Shown here one piece after another: positions 1 through 5,573 of a DNA stretch of 17,583 nt. The notes beneath the pieces are model-generated. The model saw only the letters and a list, made by a program, of their open reading frames with translations, was not told where the DNA came from and made no database searches. The DNA is from Desulfobacula sp. (GTDB lineage Bacteria; Desulfobacterota; Desulfobacteria; Desulfobacterales; Desulfobacteraceae), in the NCBI RefSeq assembly GCF_021107415.1, contig NZ_JAIOSW010000095.1, positions 1-17,583 of the forward strand, given 5' to 3'. Positions within the stretch are counted from its first letter, which is position 1; each line of letters opens with the position of its first letter. The position numbers and the translations under genes are program-made.

Positions 1-2
1 CC

Positions 3-1412
3 GCATCCATGCTCCTGCCCGGCGGCTCAAAACAGGATTATACCTATGATCCGCTCATGAGGCTGAAAACCATTACAGCCAAAGATCCCGGTCAAAATCC
101 ATTAATGACCCGTGATTACACTTACTCACCACCCGGCAACATAACAGCCAAAGCAACCGAGCATGGAAATCACACCTATGCTTATGACAACCTCAACCAA
201 CTGACCACAGCCCTGAACGCGACCCTGGCTGATGAAGCCTACACTTACGACAATCTCGGCAACCGAATCACGGATGTCAAGGTCAGCGGGCCCATTAATT
301 ACAATGCAAACAATGAACTGACCGGATTTGCCGACACTGCCTTTGCCTATGACAACAATGGCAACATGACCCAAAAGAACGTGGCAGGCGTGGCCGTGAA
401 TTACACATACGATGTTGAAGACCGTCTGACCAGGGTTGAAGACACCACCGGTGTTGTTGCCACCTATTACTATGATCCGTTCGGACGAAGACTGTGGAAA
501 GATGTTGCCGGAACCCGAACATACTTCCATTACGCCAATGAAGGCCTGATCGGGGAATATGATGAAACCGGAACCGAAATCAAGACCTATGGCTACAAGC
601 CCGGCTCCATTTGGACAACTGATCCGCTGTTTATGAAGATCGGCAGCGAATATTTTTGGTATCAAAATGATCATGCCGGAACCCCACAGAAGCTTATTGC
701 TACAAACGGTTTAGTGGTCTGGGATGGCAAGTATGATGCCTTTGGCAACTGCCAGATCGAGATCGAAGCCATCACCAATAACCTGAGGTTTGCAGGCCAA
801 TACTATGATGCAGAGACAGGGCTGCACTACAACCTGAATCGGTATTATGACCTGCAACTTGGCCGGTACCTGAGAGCTGACCCATTTGGAGATGGGCTGA
901 ATCTGTATACGTACTGCCTGAATAATACCAACACCCTGATTGATCCACTGGGGTTGTGTGCGGTTAATTCCGTTAAAGAAAAATCAAAAGAAATTTTAGA
1001 TTCAATTATAGAAAATTACTTAAATTGGACTATTTTTGCCCCAGACTATTTTGCACTAAATATTAATATTGGAATTCCTTGGACTGGTAATTTGTTGGGT
1101 ATTTCTGGACAAGTAGTTTTAGATCGATATGGAAATCTGTATTGGGGAGCAGGACCAACAGTTGGTAAAGCCTTGACCTTTGTATCTGGTAGCTTAACTG
1201 GTGGTTATCACATGACAGGATATCGAACGGAAGAAAAACTAAAAGAGTTTTTATCAGATCATTCAGTTAACATTGGTGGGGGAGCGAAATATGGTGGAGA
1301 ATTTACTTTCAATCAGTATGGTGCTGCCTATGAAGTAGGTTTATATTCCCCTCAATTTGGAGGAGGATATCATTATTCTTGGCAGAAAGGAAAACTGCCC
1401 TTTAGATGGTAA
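3..1412 (+). CDS. RHS repeat-associated core protein, C-terminal part, with a variable toxin-like tip
   Basis: The reading frame is open to the left edge, so this is the 3' end of a larger gene; the first ATG at 9 is probably internal. Numbering from that ATG, residues 1-250 carry repeated YD motifs (TYDPLMRL, AYDNLNQL, TYDNLGNR, YYDPFGRR). Residues about 260-316 form the RHS-associated core, with the pattern GLHYNLNRYYDLQLGRYLRADP and ending in DPLGL (312-316). RHS proteins form a shell that encloses a C-terminal toxin and is usually cleaved near this motif. From residue 317 the composition changes abruptly: the DNA becomes AT-rich and the last 150 residues are rich in Gly, Tyr and aromatic residues (DRYGNLYWGAGPTVGK, GGGAKYGGEFTFNQYG). 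I cannot assign the tip to a toxin family; a beta-rich fold is likely. The next gene may be its immunity protein. Sure of the RHS assignment; toxin activity is inference. Confidence 0.9.
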   Translation, partial: ASMLLPGGSKQDYTYDPLMRLKTITAKDPGQNPLMTRDYTYSPPGNITAKATEHGNHTYAYDNLNQLTTALNATLADEAYTYDNLGNRITDVKVSGPINYNANNELTGFADTAFAYDNNGNMTQKNVAGVAVNYTYDVEDRLTRVEDTTGVVATYYYDPFGRRLWKDVAGTRTYFHYANEGLIGEYDETGTEIKTYGYKPGSIWTTDPLFMKIGSEYFWYQNDHAGTPQKLIATNGLVVWDGKYDAFGNCQIEIEAITNNLRFAGQYYDAETGLHYNLNRYYDLQLGRYLRADPFGDGLNLYTYCLNNTNTLIDPLGLCAVNSVKEKSKEILDSIIENYLNWTIFAPDYFALNINIGIPWTGNLLGISGQVVLDRYGNLYWGAGPTVGKALTFVSGSLTGGYHMTGYRTEEKLKEFLSDHSVNIGGGAKYGGEFTFNQYGAAYEVGLYSPQFGGGYHYSWQKGKLPFRW

Positions 1413-1434
1413 TCAATATTTTGAGAGATAAAGA

Positions 1435-1677
1435 ATGAAAGAAAATTTAATAGTTATATTTTTTGGTTGCTTCTTTTTTACAGTCGGCTTGTTTGGTTTA
1501 GTTTGGCCAGAAAAGATAAGGGCTGTTGCCATCAAATACTCTGAAATTAAAGTCTTTGGGGTTGATAACCCATATCTTGCTTGGATTAAAAGCCCGAATT
1601 ATCTTTTTTCAATGAGAATTATAGGCTTTTTTTCGATACTGGCATCACTATTGGCTTGGTACGTGATTATTCAATAA
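1435..1677 (+). CDS. Small two-helix membrane protein, candidate immunity protein for the RHS tip
   Basis: This 80-residue protein begins 22 bp after the RHS stop, with a purine-rich GAGA stretch upstream of the ATG. It has two hydrophobic segments, about residues 5-25 (LIVIFFGCFFFTVGLFGLVW) and about 59-79 (MRIIGFFSILASLLAWYVII), separated by a charged loop containing WPEKIRA and IKSPNY. A small membrane protein encoded directly after a polymorphic toxin tip, in equally AT-rich DNA, fits an immunity protein against a toxin acting at or across the inner membrane. I recognise no family by sequence, so the role rests on position, size and shared base composition. It could instead be an unrelated small membrane protein carried with the cassette. 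Confidence 0.6.
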   Translation: MKENLIVIFFGCFFFTVGLFGLVWPEKIRAVAIKYSEIKVFGVDNPYLAWIKSPNYLFSMRIIGFFSILASLLAWYVIIQ

Positions 1678-1777
1678 TAAAAGTGGAAATGGTGCTGGGT
1701 CTTGAATAGTGAATAAGCTTTGTTTTTCAACGTTTACGGTCTTCTCTACCGCCTGACAAGAAAAGATGCAAGCCAAG

Positions 1778-1851
1778 TTTTGTCATGCTTTGTTCAGATC
1801 CGGAGTACATAATATGGCCCAATTATCAAACAGAATTTTTTGTCATGCTTT
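1778..1851. repeat. 14-base direct repeat spaced 60 bases apart
   Basis: TTTTGTCATGCTTT occurs exactly at 1778-1791 and again at 1838-1851. The first copy is preceded by GCCAA at 1772-1776. A related sequence, GCCAAactcc then TGTCATaCTTTGT, follows the second RHS fragment at 5211-5233. The recurrence after two RHS fragments suggests a shared flanking or recombination sequence, but the function is unknown. Confidence 0.5.
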
Positions 1852-1915
1852 TTGAAAAAAGCGCTCAAAAACCCTGCCAAAAAATGCCGTCACGATAATT
1901 CATATTATGTAAACC

Positions 1916-1990
1916 GGGCACAAAGCCCGCCAAAACTTAACAGCACTTTCCACGCCAGGCTAGGCTTTACAAACTTTGAAGTCTGTGCCC
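1916..1990. repeat. Imperfect long inverted repeat (potential stem-loop)
   Basis: GGGCACA (1916-1922) pairs with TGTGCCC (1984-1990), and AAGCC (1923-1927) pairs with GGCTT (1963-1967), giving a 12-bp interrupted stem with a bulge of about 16 bases on the 3' side. A smaller nested hairpin, CGGGC-ACAAA-GCCCG, is possible at 1915-1929. The size is in the range of recombination sites or small structured RNAs, but the ends lack the core motifs expected of integron attC sites. Confidence 0.4.
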
Positions 1991-2294
1991 TTAACCAATC
2001 CTGTTTTATTTACGCTAATGGCGTTTTTTATTCTGAATTGTGCTAATGGCACCACCCTGCGGGGCAAGGTAGTTAACCCTTTTTAAGCGATAAAGTCTGA
2101 AGTGCTCAGGTTCCATGCCGATCTTACGCAATTAGGTCATGAAATTGACCATCATGTAAATAGAAATAATAAGACGATCTACAGAGAAAAGTGCCCTTAA
2201 ATATGTTTATCCTTCTATGAGAATTTTTAAGCCCTTCGTAAAGGTTCTTTCATTTGTGTTGAAAAAAAGCGACGGATATTGTCCTTACGTTTTT

Positions 2295-2582
2295 TTAAAA
2301 TTCTTCAGGCATCAGCCGTGCTCCATGAATCACGGCAATGACATCAATCTGATCCGGCTTGATCCGATAGATAATCCGGTACGGCTTTTCGATCAGTTCC
2401 CGGATATCTTCGGCGTCATACTCAGGCACCTTTCTGCCGGACAAGTTATGTTCGGCAATCTGTTCCGTACGCCGGGTGATCCTGTCAATCATATGCCTGG
2501 CATAGGTTGGAGAGTTGAATGCGATGTATTCATAAATATTGGCAAGATGATCAATGGCGTTCTCGGTCCAGAGAACTTTCAT
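2295..2582 (-). CDS. parE: ParE/RelE-superfamily toxin of a type II toxin-antitoxin system
   Basis: The 95-residue protein matches the ParE pattern along its length: an N-terminal W-T-ENAIDHLANIYEYIA helix region, SPTYARHMIDRI, then GRKVPEY, IRELI, YRIIYRI and the C-terminal VIHGAR motif. Length is typical of the family. ParE toxins usually inhibit DNA gyrase, whereas RelE relatives cleave mRNA; the sequence favours ParE but does not prove the target. The start codon overlaps the stop of the upstream antitoxin gene (ATGA, 2579-2582), which implies translational coupling and balanced production. All expected family blocks are present, so the gene appears intact. Confidence 0.88.
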   Translation of the reverse strand: MKVLWTENAIDHLANIYEYIAFNSPTYARHMIDRITRRTEQIAEHNLSGRKVPEYDAEDIRELIEKPYRIIYRIKPDQIDVIAVIHGARLMPEEF

Positions 2583-2767
2583 TTTGTTAAACCAAATTTT
2601 TTGCGGACATCTTTGACATCTATGGTGCGGCCCTCGTCACTGTCCTTTATGCCGGCTTCAATGGTTTGGCGGATGTAAATCTGGTACATCAGATCATCCC
2701 AGGTGGCCTGTTCCGGAAGTTGATTTAATATTTTATAAGCTTCTTGTTTTATCCCTTCGGTCTGCAT
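2579..2767 (-). CDS. Small antitoxin partner of the ParE toxin
   Basis: This 62-residue acidic protein lies directly upstream of the ParE gene and overlaps it by 4 bases. It resembles the short antitoxins that precede ParE/RelE toxins: an N-terminal helical part with LNQLPEQATWDDLMYQIYIRQTIEAGI, then the acidic DSDEGRTIDVKDVRKKF tail typical of these partners. The tail most likely wraps around the toxin. A Shine-Dalgarno sequence AGGAGAT lies just upstream of the ATG. It has no clear DNA-binding domain of its own, so operon control may rest with the XRE protein encoded 14 bp upstream. Family assignment is by pattern and position. Confidence 0.78.
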   Translation of the reverse strand: MQTEGIKQEAYKILNQLPEQATWDDLMYQIYIRQTIEAGIKDSDEGRTIDVKDVRKKFGLTK

Positions 2768-2781
2768 GGTGTTATCTCCTG

Positions 2782-3057
2782 TTAATTTGCATCCATTGAC
2801 ATGACATCTGTCATTTTGTTCTTCATGATCATGGCATCCAGTATTTTAAGCACAGCATCCTGTTCTTCAGTATCAAAAATATTGGACAATTGTATGAGTT
2901 TTTTGATAGGTGGCATATGCATACCTGACTCATATTTGTTCAGTTGAGAAATACCAATATCAAGAGCGGTTGCCAGTTCCTTCTGGGTCAGCCGTTTTTG
3001 TTTGCGTAATGCCTTAAGCTTATTACCAACAGCCTTTCTCATCTCTTCATCCTTCAT
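2782..3057 (-). CDS. XRE-family helix-turn-helix regulator, first gene of the toxin-antitoxin operon
   Basis: A 91-residue protein with a Cro/CI-type helix-turn-helix at about residues 12-66: LKALRKQKRLTQKELATAL, then DIGISQLNKYESG and PPIKKLIQLSNIF. The rest is a short helical tail. It precedes the antitoxin by 14 bp in the same direction, with an AGGAGAT Shine-Dalgarno before its ATG, so the three genes probably form one leftward operon. The likely job is autorepression of the operon; a palindrome at 3141-3157, 84 bp upstream of its start, is a plausible operator. A separate regulator in addition to the ParE antitoxin is a less common arrangement for parDE-like modules. Confidence 0.85.
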   Translation of the reverse strand: MKDEEMRKAVGNKLKALRKQKRLTQKELATALDIGISQLNKYESGMHMPPIKKLIQLSNIFDTEEQDAVLKILDAMIMKNKMTDVMSMDAN

Positions 3058-3115
3058 TGTGGCTTTATCTCCTGTGTTATTGTTTTTTGAACAAATTATA
3101 ACACAGGTTTTAAAA

Positions 3116-3144
3116 TTGACATTGATATACTATCATTTTACGAT
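3116..3144 (+). promoter_or_regulatory. Candidate rightward promoter upstream of the structured leader and primase gene
   Basis: A perfect -35 box TTGACA (3116-3121) is followed after 17 bases by TACGAT (3139-3144), matching four of six -10 positions. The palindrome at 3141-3157 overlaps the -10 box and the expected start point, so a bound repressor would block it. A second TTGACA at 3179-3184 lacks a good -10 at proper spacing. Confidence 0.35.
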
Positions 3145-3157
3145 TATAACATAATCG
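3141..3157. promoter_or_regulatory. 17-base palindrome, candidate operator
   Basis: CGATTAT-AAC-ATAATCG is a perfect inverted repeat with 7-base arms and a 3-base centre. It sits in the divergent region between the XRE gene (leftward) and the primase gene (rightward), overlapping a candidate rightward -10 box. On the minus strand it also contains TATAAT. Dimeric XRE regulators bind such sites, so autoregulation by the adjacent XRE protein is the simplest reading. Confidence 0.5.
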
Positions 3158-3215
3158 CATAATGAATAAAAATTTTTCTTGACACGGTTTTTTAAAAGAG
3201 AGCTTTAGAAAAAAA

Positions 3216-3295
3216 TGCCATCAGCCTTATGACTCTGGCGGGTCCGGCTGATGGCAGATCAAAAGCGCTTCCAGGATAAATCCTAAAAGCTTTTT
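3216..3295 (+). promoter_or_regulatory. Structured leader with two hairpins upstream of the primase gene
   Basis: TGCCATCAGCC (3216-3226) is perfectly complementary to GGCTGATGGCA (3246-3256), an 11-bp stem with a 19-base loop. Directly after it, AAAAGC (3261-3266) can pair with GCTTTT (3289-3294) around an inner AGGA-TAAA-TCCT hairpin (3273-3284), ending in a run of five T (3291-3295), which resembles a terminator. The arrangement would fit attenuation or a small RNA; I recognise no known family. The primase ATG follows at 3344. Confidence 0.45.
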
Positions 3296-3343
3296 GTTCT
3301 CTATCGTATCTCCCCAAAGAAATCAAGAAAGGGAGAGCCAAGA

Positions 3344-3889
3344 ATGATAGAGCAAGCCAGAATTGACCACATCAAAACCGGTGTTGACCTGAAGGCCTAT
3401 ATCGAACAGTCCACAGGCCGCGCATTTAAAAAGAACGGCAAAGGTTATGTGTGCAGATGCCCGTTCCCGGATCATGAAGATAAAACCCCATCCTTGATTG
3501 TTACCCCTCAAGAAAACTTATGGAACTGTTTTGGCTGTGGCCGGGGTGGAGATATCTTTGAATTTGACCAGTTATATTTTAACCTGGATTTTAAAGGGTC
3601 TGTAAAAAAGCATGGTTCCTTTATCCCTTCCAAAAAGAAAGCAAAGGCAGCGGTTAAGAAAAAAACATCTCCTAAAAAAGGCCTGACCATCAAGGAACAA
3701 AAACTATTGGGCCGGGTTATCTCTTACTATCAGCATACCTTTGCAGAAGATCCAACAGGATTGAATTATCTTAAAAACAGGGGCATTACAAATAACCAGT
3801 CATTAACAGACTTTGGCACAGGCTTTGCCAATGCCACGCTTTTAAACCCCAGTGCAATAATGGGATCTTGTGCATTTTTTGCTTTGTAG
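3344..3889 (+). pseudogene. CHC2 zinc-finger DNA primase (DnaG-like), truncated by IS insertion
   Basis: The first 170 residues read as the N-terminus of a mobile-element DnaG-type primase. The CHC2 zinc site is complete: C39, H44, C62 and C65, in the contexts CRCPFPDHEDKTPS and LWNCFGCGRGGD. A lysine-rich linker (about 88-115) follows, then a segment resembling the start of the catalytic region (YLKNRGI...FGTGFANATLL, about 141-168). A purine-rich GGGAGA precedes the ATG. From about nucleotide 3850 the frame enters the antisense of a transposase gene and stops at 3889, so the TOPRIM catalytic domain is missing. No continuation appears on the far side of the IS. It could still yield a zinc-binding fragment but cannot be a working primase. 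Confidence 0.82.
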
Positions 3890-4083
3890 TACCAGCATTC
3901 AATGGTTGAAAAATGAAAAACAGTCAAACGATTATGCACAGGGTGCATATAGGCTTGGGATGCAAGTTTTTCCAACTCGTTACGCAACTTACCCTTTGCA
4001 GGTGACCTTGCTATCAAACCACCAACAACAGAGAAGCGAAACAATGCCCATTTGTTTACATGGCTTTGAGTTTTACTGCTCAT
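3852..4083 (-). pseudogene. DDE-type transposase, N-terminal fragment
   Basis: From an ATG at 4083, with AAAGGAACC upstream as ribosome binding site, about 75 residues match the N-terminal domain of a transposase: WALFRFSVVGGLIARSPAKG, KLRNELEKLASQAYMHP and STIECWYYKAKNAQDPI. In homologues as I remember them, this helical DNA-binding part precedes an integrase-type DDE core. Here the frame passes into antisense primase sequence at about 3850, so the catalytic core is absent. It is the second gene of the IS, 93 bp downstream of the zinc-ribbon gene. Confidence 0.75.
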
Positions 4084-4176
4084 AATTATGGTTCCTTTTA
4101 ATTTATGGATTAAAATCATGGAACCACTTCATAATTGATTTCTTTGGTAAAAAAAATGCCCATCTTCTGCGTGGAA

Positions 4177-4776
4177 TTAACCGGCCCTGATTTTTTGATA
4201 AAATCCAGAACCCTGAGACAGGAATTTCAGGCAGGAAACAAGAGCATTTTTTGTACAAGATTTAAAATCTAAAAAATAATTGACAAGGTTTGCCGAAAGT
4301 CTATTGTTTTTTATAGAAGCTGGCACTTGACCCCGAATCAATTGCCATTGTCGGCTTGACGGAAAAACATCCTGATAAAAGGCAATCCATCGATTAATTG
4401 TGTTCCTTGAAACATCAAACAACTTTGACAATTTAAAAATGTTGGTTGCCTTATTATGCCAATCTGAAAGAATGACCAGGAAACAACATGCCAGTAAATT
4501 TTTCTGCCCATAACCTGAAGGTCAGAAACTAAAACGGCAGGAGGGAGGCATTACTCTATGCCTGCATCCTTCCTTGCCGCAGCACAGGCTAAACCGGATG
4601 AAATATTCTTCTGAAACTCCTTCTGGCTCGCCTCGTGGCTTCCGCATATAATTTGCAAAATGCAGCGGCCCGCTACAATATGGACAGGGCATTTGCCTGT
4701 ATTGTTCAGCAATTTTTTTGTCTATGAAATAAAGATGATTAAAAAGATTTTTATTTTTTAGAGGTTCTGATAACAT
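4177..4776 (-). pseudogene. IS zinc-ribbon accessory protein gene broken by an in-frame TGA
   Basis: The first open part (4776-4522, 84 residues) has a zinc-ribbon pattern, CPYCSGPLHFANYMRKPRG, then a Cys-rich FSLCCGKEGCRHRVMPPS. A TGA at 4524-4522 ends it, but the same frame continues open through 4521-4177, including a helix-turn-helix-like SKLFDVSRNTINRWIAFY and ending after LVSCLKFLSQGSG. Intact relatives, as I recall them, run continuously through both parts, so this is one gene of about 199 codons with a nonsense change. The segment just after the TGA matches the family poorly, so compensating frameshifts are possible. Its Shine-Dalgarno AGGAG lies in a hairpin (4779-4814). It precedes the transposase gene of the same element. 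Confidence 0.72.
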
Positions 4777-4778
4777 AT

Positions 4779-4814
4779 CTCCTGCCTGAATTAAAATTTT
4801 TTATGAGGCAGGAG
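4779..4814. repeat. Inverted repeat enclosing the ribosome binding site of the IS gene
   Basis: CTCCTGCCT (4779-4787) and AGGCAGGAG (4806-4814) are perfect 9-base inverted repeats with an 18-base loop, directly upstream of the IS zinc-ribbon ATG (4776). On the minus strand the 3' arm is the gene's Shine-Dalgarno. A transcript starting outside the IS would bury that site in the stem, a known way for IS elements to limit read-through expression. Confidence 0.5.
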
Positions 4815-4878
4815 TTCCTTTGATTATTTGCAAGATAAGAGAGGGAACTCCAACCCCAAACCTTGCATATCTTGCAAA
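4811..4878. repeat. Overlapping inverted repeats at the presumed IS end
   Basis: GGAGTTCC (4811-4818) pairs with GGAACTCC (4844-4851), and TTTGCAAGATA (4827-4837) pairs with TATCTTGCAAA (4868-4878). The two stems interlock and cannot both form fully at once. They lie between the IS gene start and the RHS fragment, so they may be terminal sequences of this IS or debris of another element. Confidence 0.4.
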
Positions 4879-4921
4879 ATTTTATTCATTTATCCATTGT
4901 TTTTTGTGATTATTCTCAACA

Positions 4922-5207
4922 TGTTTAAACAGGGTACCAATACCATAGAAGTAAAGACCGGCATAGACACTAAAAACTACCTTTGCAAGGACAAATTCGG
5001 CAACTGGGAACTATATATGATTTCAATGGCCGGTTTATTTCCTGGGGCAATCGTTTAGAAACGATTGCATCCTATATTTATGGCAACCTCACCAAAGTTA
5101 TTGATGCCCTTGGCAATGAAACCGTTTACACCTATGACGGTAAATACATAATAAAAAAGGTTGATGCACAAGGAAGAGCAACAAGGGTAACCTATAATAA
5201 GGTGTGA
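4922..5207 (+). pseudogene. RHS/YD-repeat gene fragment with a frameshift
   Basis: The piece encodes YD-repeat sequence in two frames. The first (about 4922-5015) gives NTIEVKTGIDTKNYL-CKDKFGNW; the second (about 5010-5207) gives IYDFNGRFISWGNRLETI, YGNLTKVIDALGNETVYTYD and VDAQGRATRVTYNKV, then a TGA stop. The change of frame near GGAACTATATATGAT indicates a small insertion or deletion. It lacks the RHS core motif and has no convincing start, and it runs in the same direction as the RHS gene at the left of the window. It is a relic of a second RHS copy or of the same gene split by rearrangement. Confidence 0.75.
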
Positions 5208-5240
5208 TTTGCCAAACTCCTGTCATACTTTGTGCCAAAG

Positions 5241-5260
5241 GAATTCGGGGGACATATTTA
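5241..5260. repeat. REP-like sequence remnant
   Basis: GAATTCGGGGGACATATTTA resembles one half of the palindromic GAATTCGGGGACA-type repeats that I remember from genomes with REP-associated (IS200-like) transposases. It abuts the truncated end of the hicA relic. Identification is from memory of the motif and is tentative. Confidence 0.3.
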
Positions 5261-5445
5261 TTTTAAAATAGCCCTTAGCGTTCCCTCAGGCATGTCACCG
5301 GGATGATTTTGGACAGTTGTATAAGATCGGTCTGCTGATTGTACCAAATCTCATGGCTGCCAGCAGCCTGACGATCAAATGCAAAACCATGTTTTTTTAA
5401 ACGTTTCACTATTCCCCTGTATCGAAAACCAGATAACCGTCCCAT
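5258..5445 (-). pseudogene. hicA: HicA-family mRNA-interferase toxin gene, frameshifted and end-truncated
   Basis: Reading leftward from an ATG at 5445 gives MGRLSGFRYRGIVKRLKKHG, then FAFDRQAAGSHEIWYNQQ. This matches HicA toxins, whose double-stranded-RNA-binding-like fold carries a catalytic His in the GSH motif; that His is present (H31). The frame then goes wrong and stops at 5275 after 56 codons. One frame over, the expected C-terminus continues as TTVQNHPGDMPEGTLRAILK with a stop at 5260-5258. A one-base deletion near the NQQ codons explains this. The usual last residues after ILK are missing, where a REP-like sequence begins. Upstream an open stretch without a start codon (ending SDSFDYPLIVNA just before the ATG) might be antitoxin debris. 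Confidence 0.72.
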
Positions 5446-5512
5446 TTTTATGCGTTAACAATCAATGGATAATCAAAGGAGTCGCTAACAGCAGATAAAT
5501 TTCCTTGCTCTT

Positions 5513-5531
5513 GGTAAAATTTACCGGTAAA
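5513..5531. terminator. AT-rich palindromes downstream of the RND operon, possible terminator
   Basis: GGTAAA-A-TTTACC (5513-5525) overlaps the palindrome TTTACCGGTAAA (5520-5531), about 45 bp beyond the stop of the efflux pump gene on the minus strand, with A/T runs on both sides. Either could form a weak hairpin followed by T residues. The stems are poor in G and C, so the call is weak. The remainder of 5446-5573 shows no gene. Confidence 0.25.
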
Positions 5532-5573
5532 ATTTTGTATTTTAATATTGAGTAATTCAGGATGAAATCTCTA

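Larger units (their letters stand above)
1678..2294. other. Non-coding stretch with short repeats and one long inverted repeat; no convincing gene
   Basis: No reading frame here looks like a real protein. The longest on the plus strand (1840-2046, 68 codons) has no recognisable motif and crosses the repeat elements. The stretch contains a 14-base exact direct repeat (1778-1791 and 1838-1851), an imperfect 75-base inverted repeat (1916-1990), and two copies of GTGCCCTTAA (1986 region and 2191-2200). It lies between the RHS/immunity pair and the 3' end of the leftward toxin-antitoxin operon and is probably decayed accessory DNA. Confidence 0.5.
3852..4851 (-). mobile_element. Decayed two-gene insertion sequence remnant
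   Basis: Two leftward genes form the element: a zinc-ribbon accessory protein (4776 to 4177, interrupted by a stop) followed by the start of a DDE-type transposase (4083 to about 3852). The pairing of a CPYCSGPL zinc-ribbon protein with a transposase beginning WALFRFSVVGGL is one I associate with a widespread IS group of Deltaproteobacteria, though I cannot name it. The left border is the abrupt change from primase to transposase sequence near 3845-3865. The right border is uncertain; inverted repeats at 4779-4814, 4811-4851 and 4827-4878 lie in the expected terminal region. The transposase catalytic core is absent, so the element cannot move by itself. Confidence 0.65.

Noticed and set aside
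126..674. Minus-strand frame of 182 codons opposite the RHS gene
   Set aside because: Antisense of regularly repeated YD codons often stays open; the plus-strand RHS reading is unambiguous.
1915..1995. Integron attC site
   Set aside because: The stem-loop size fits, but the terminal RYYYAAC and GTTRRRY core motifs are missing and there is no cassette gene or integrase in view.
1840..2046. 68-codon open frame on the plus strand
   Set aside because: It crosses a direct repeat and the long inverted repeat, has no ribosome binding site worth naming and no protein-like pattern.
2018..2200. Frame with a stop at 2084-2086 reading ANGTTLRGKVVNPF, then ADLTQLGHEIDHHVNRNN: possible toxin-tip debris
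   Set aside because: The HEIDHH piece looks suggestive, but the frame is interrupted, short and matches no family I can name.
5450..5560. HicB-type antitoxin upstream of the hicA relic
   Set aside because: An open stretch of about 38 codons ends just before the hicA ATG, but it has no start codon and too little similarity to call.
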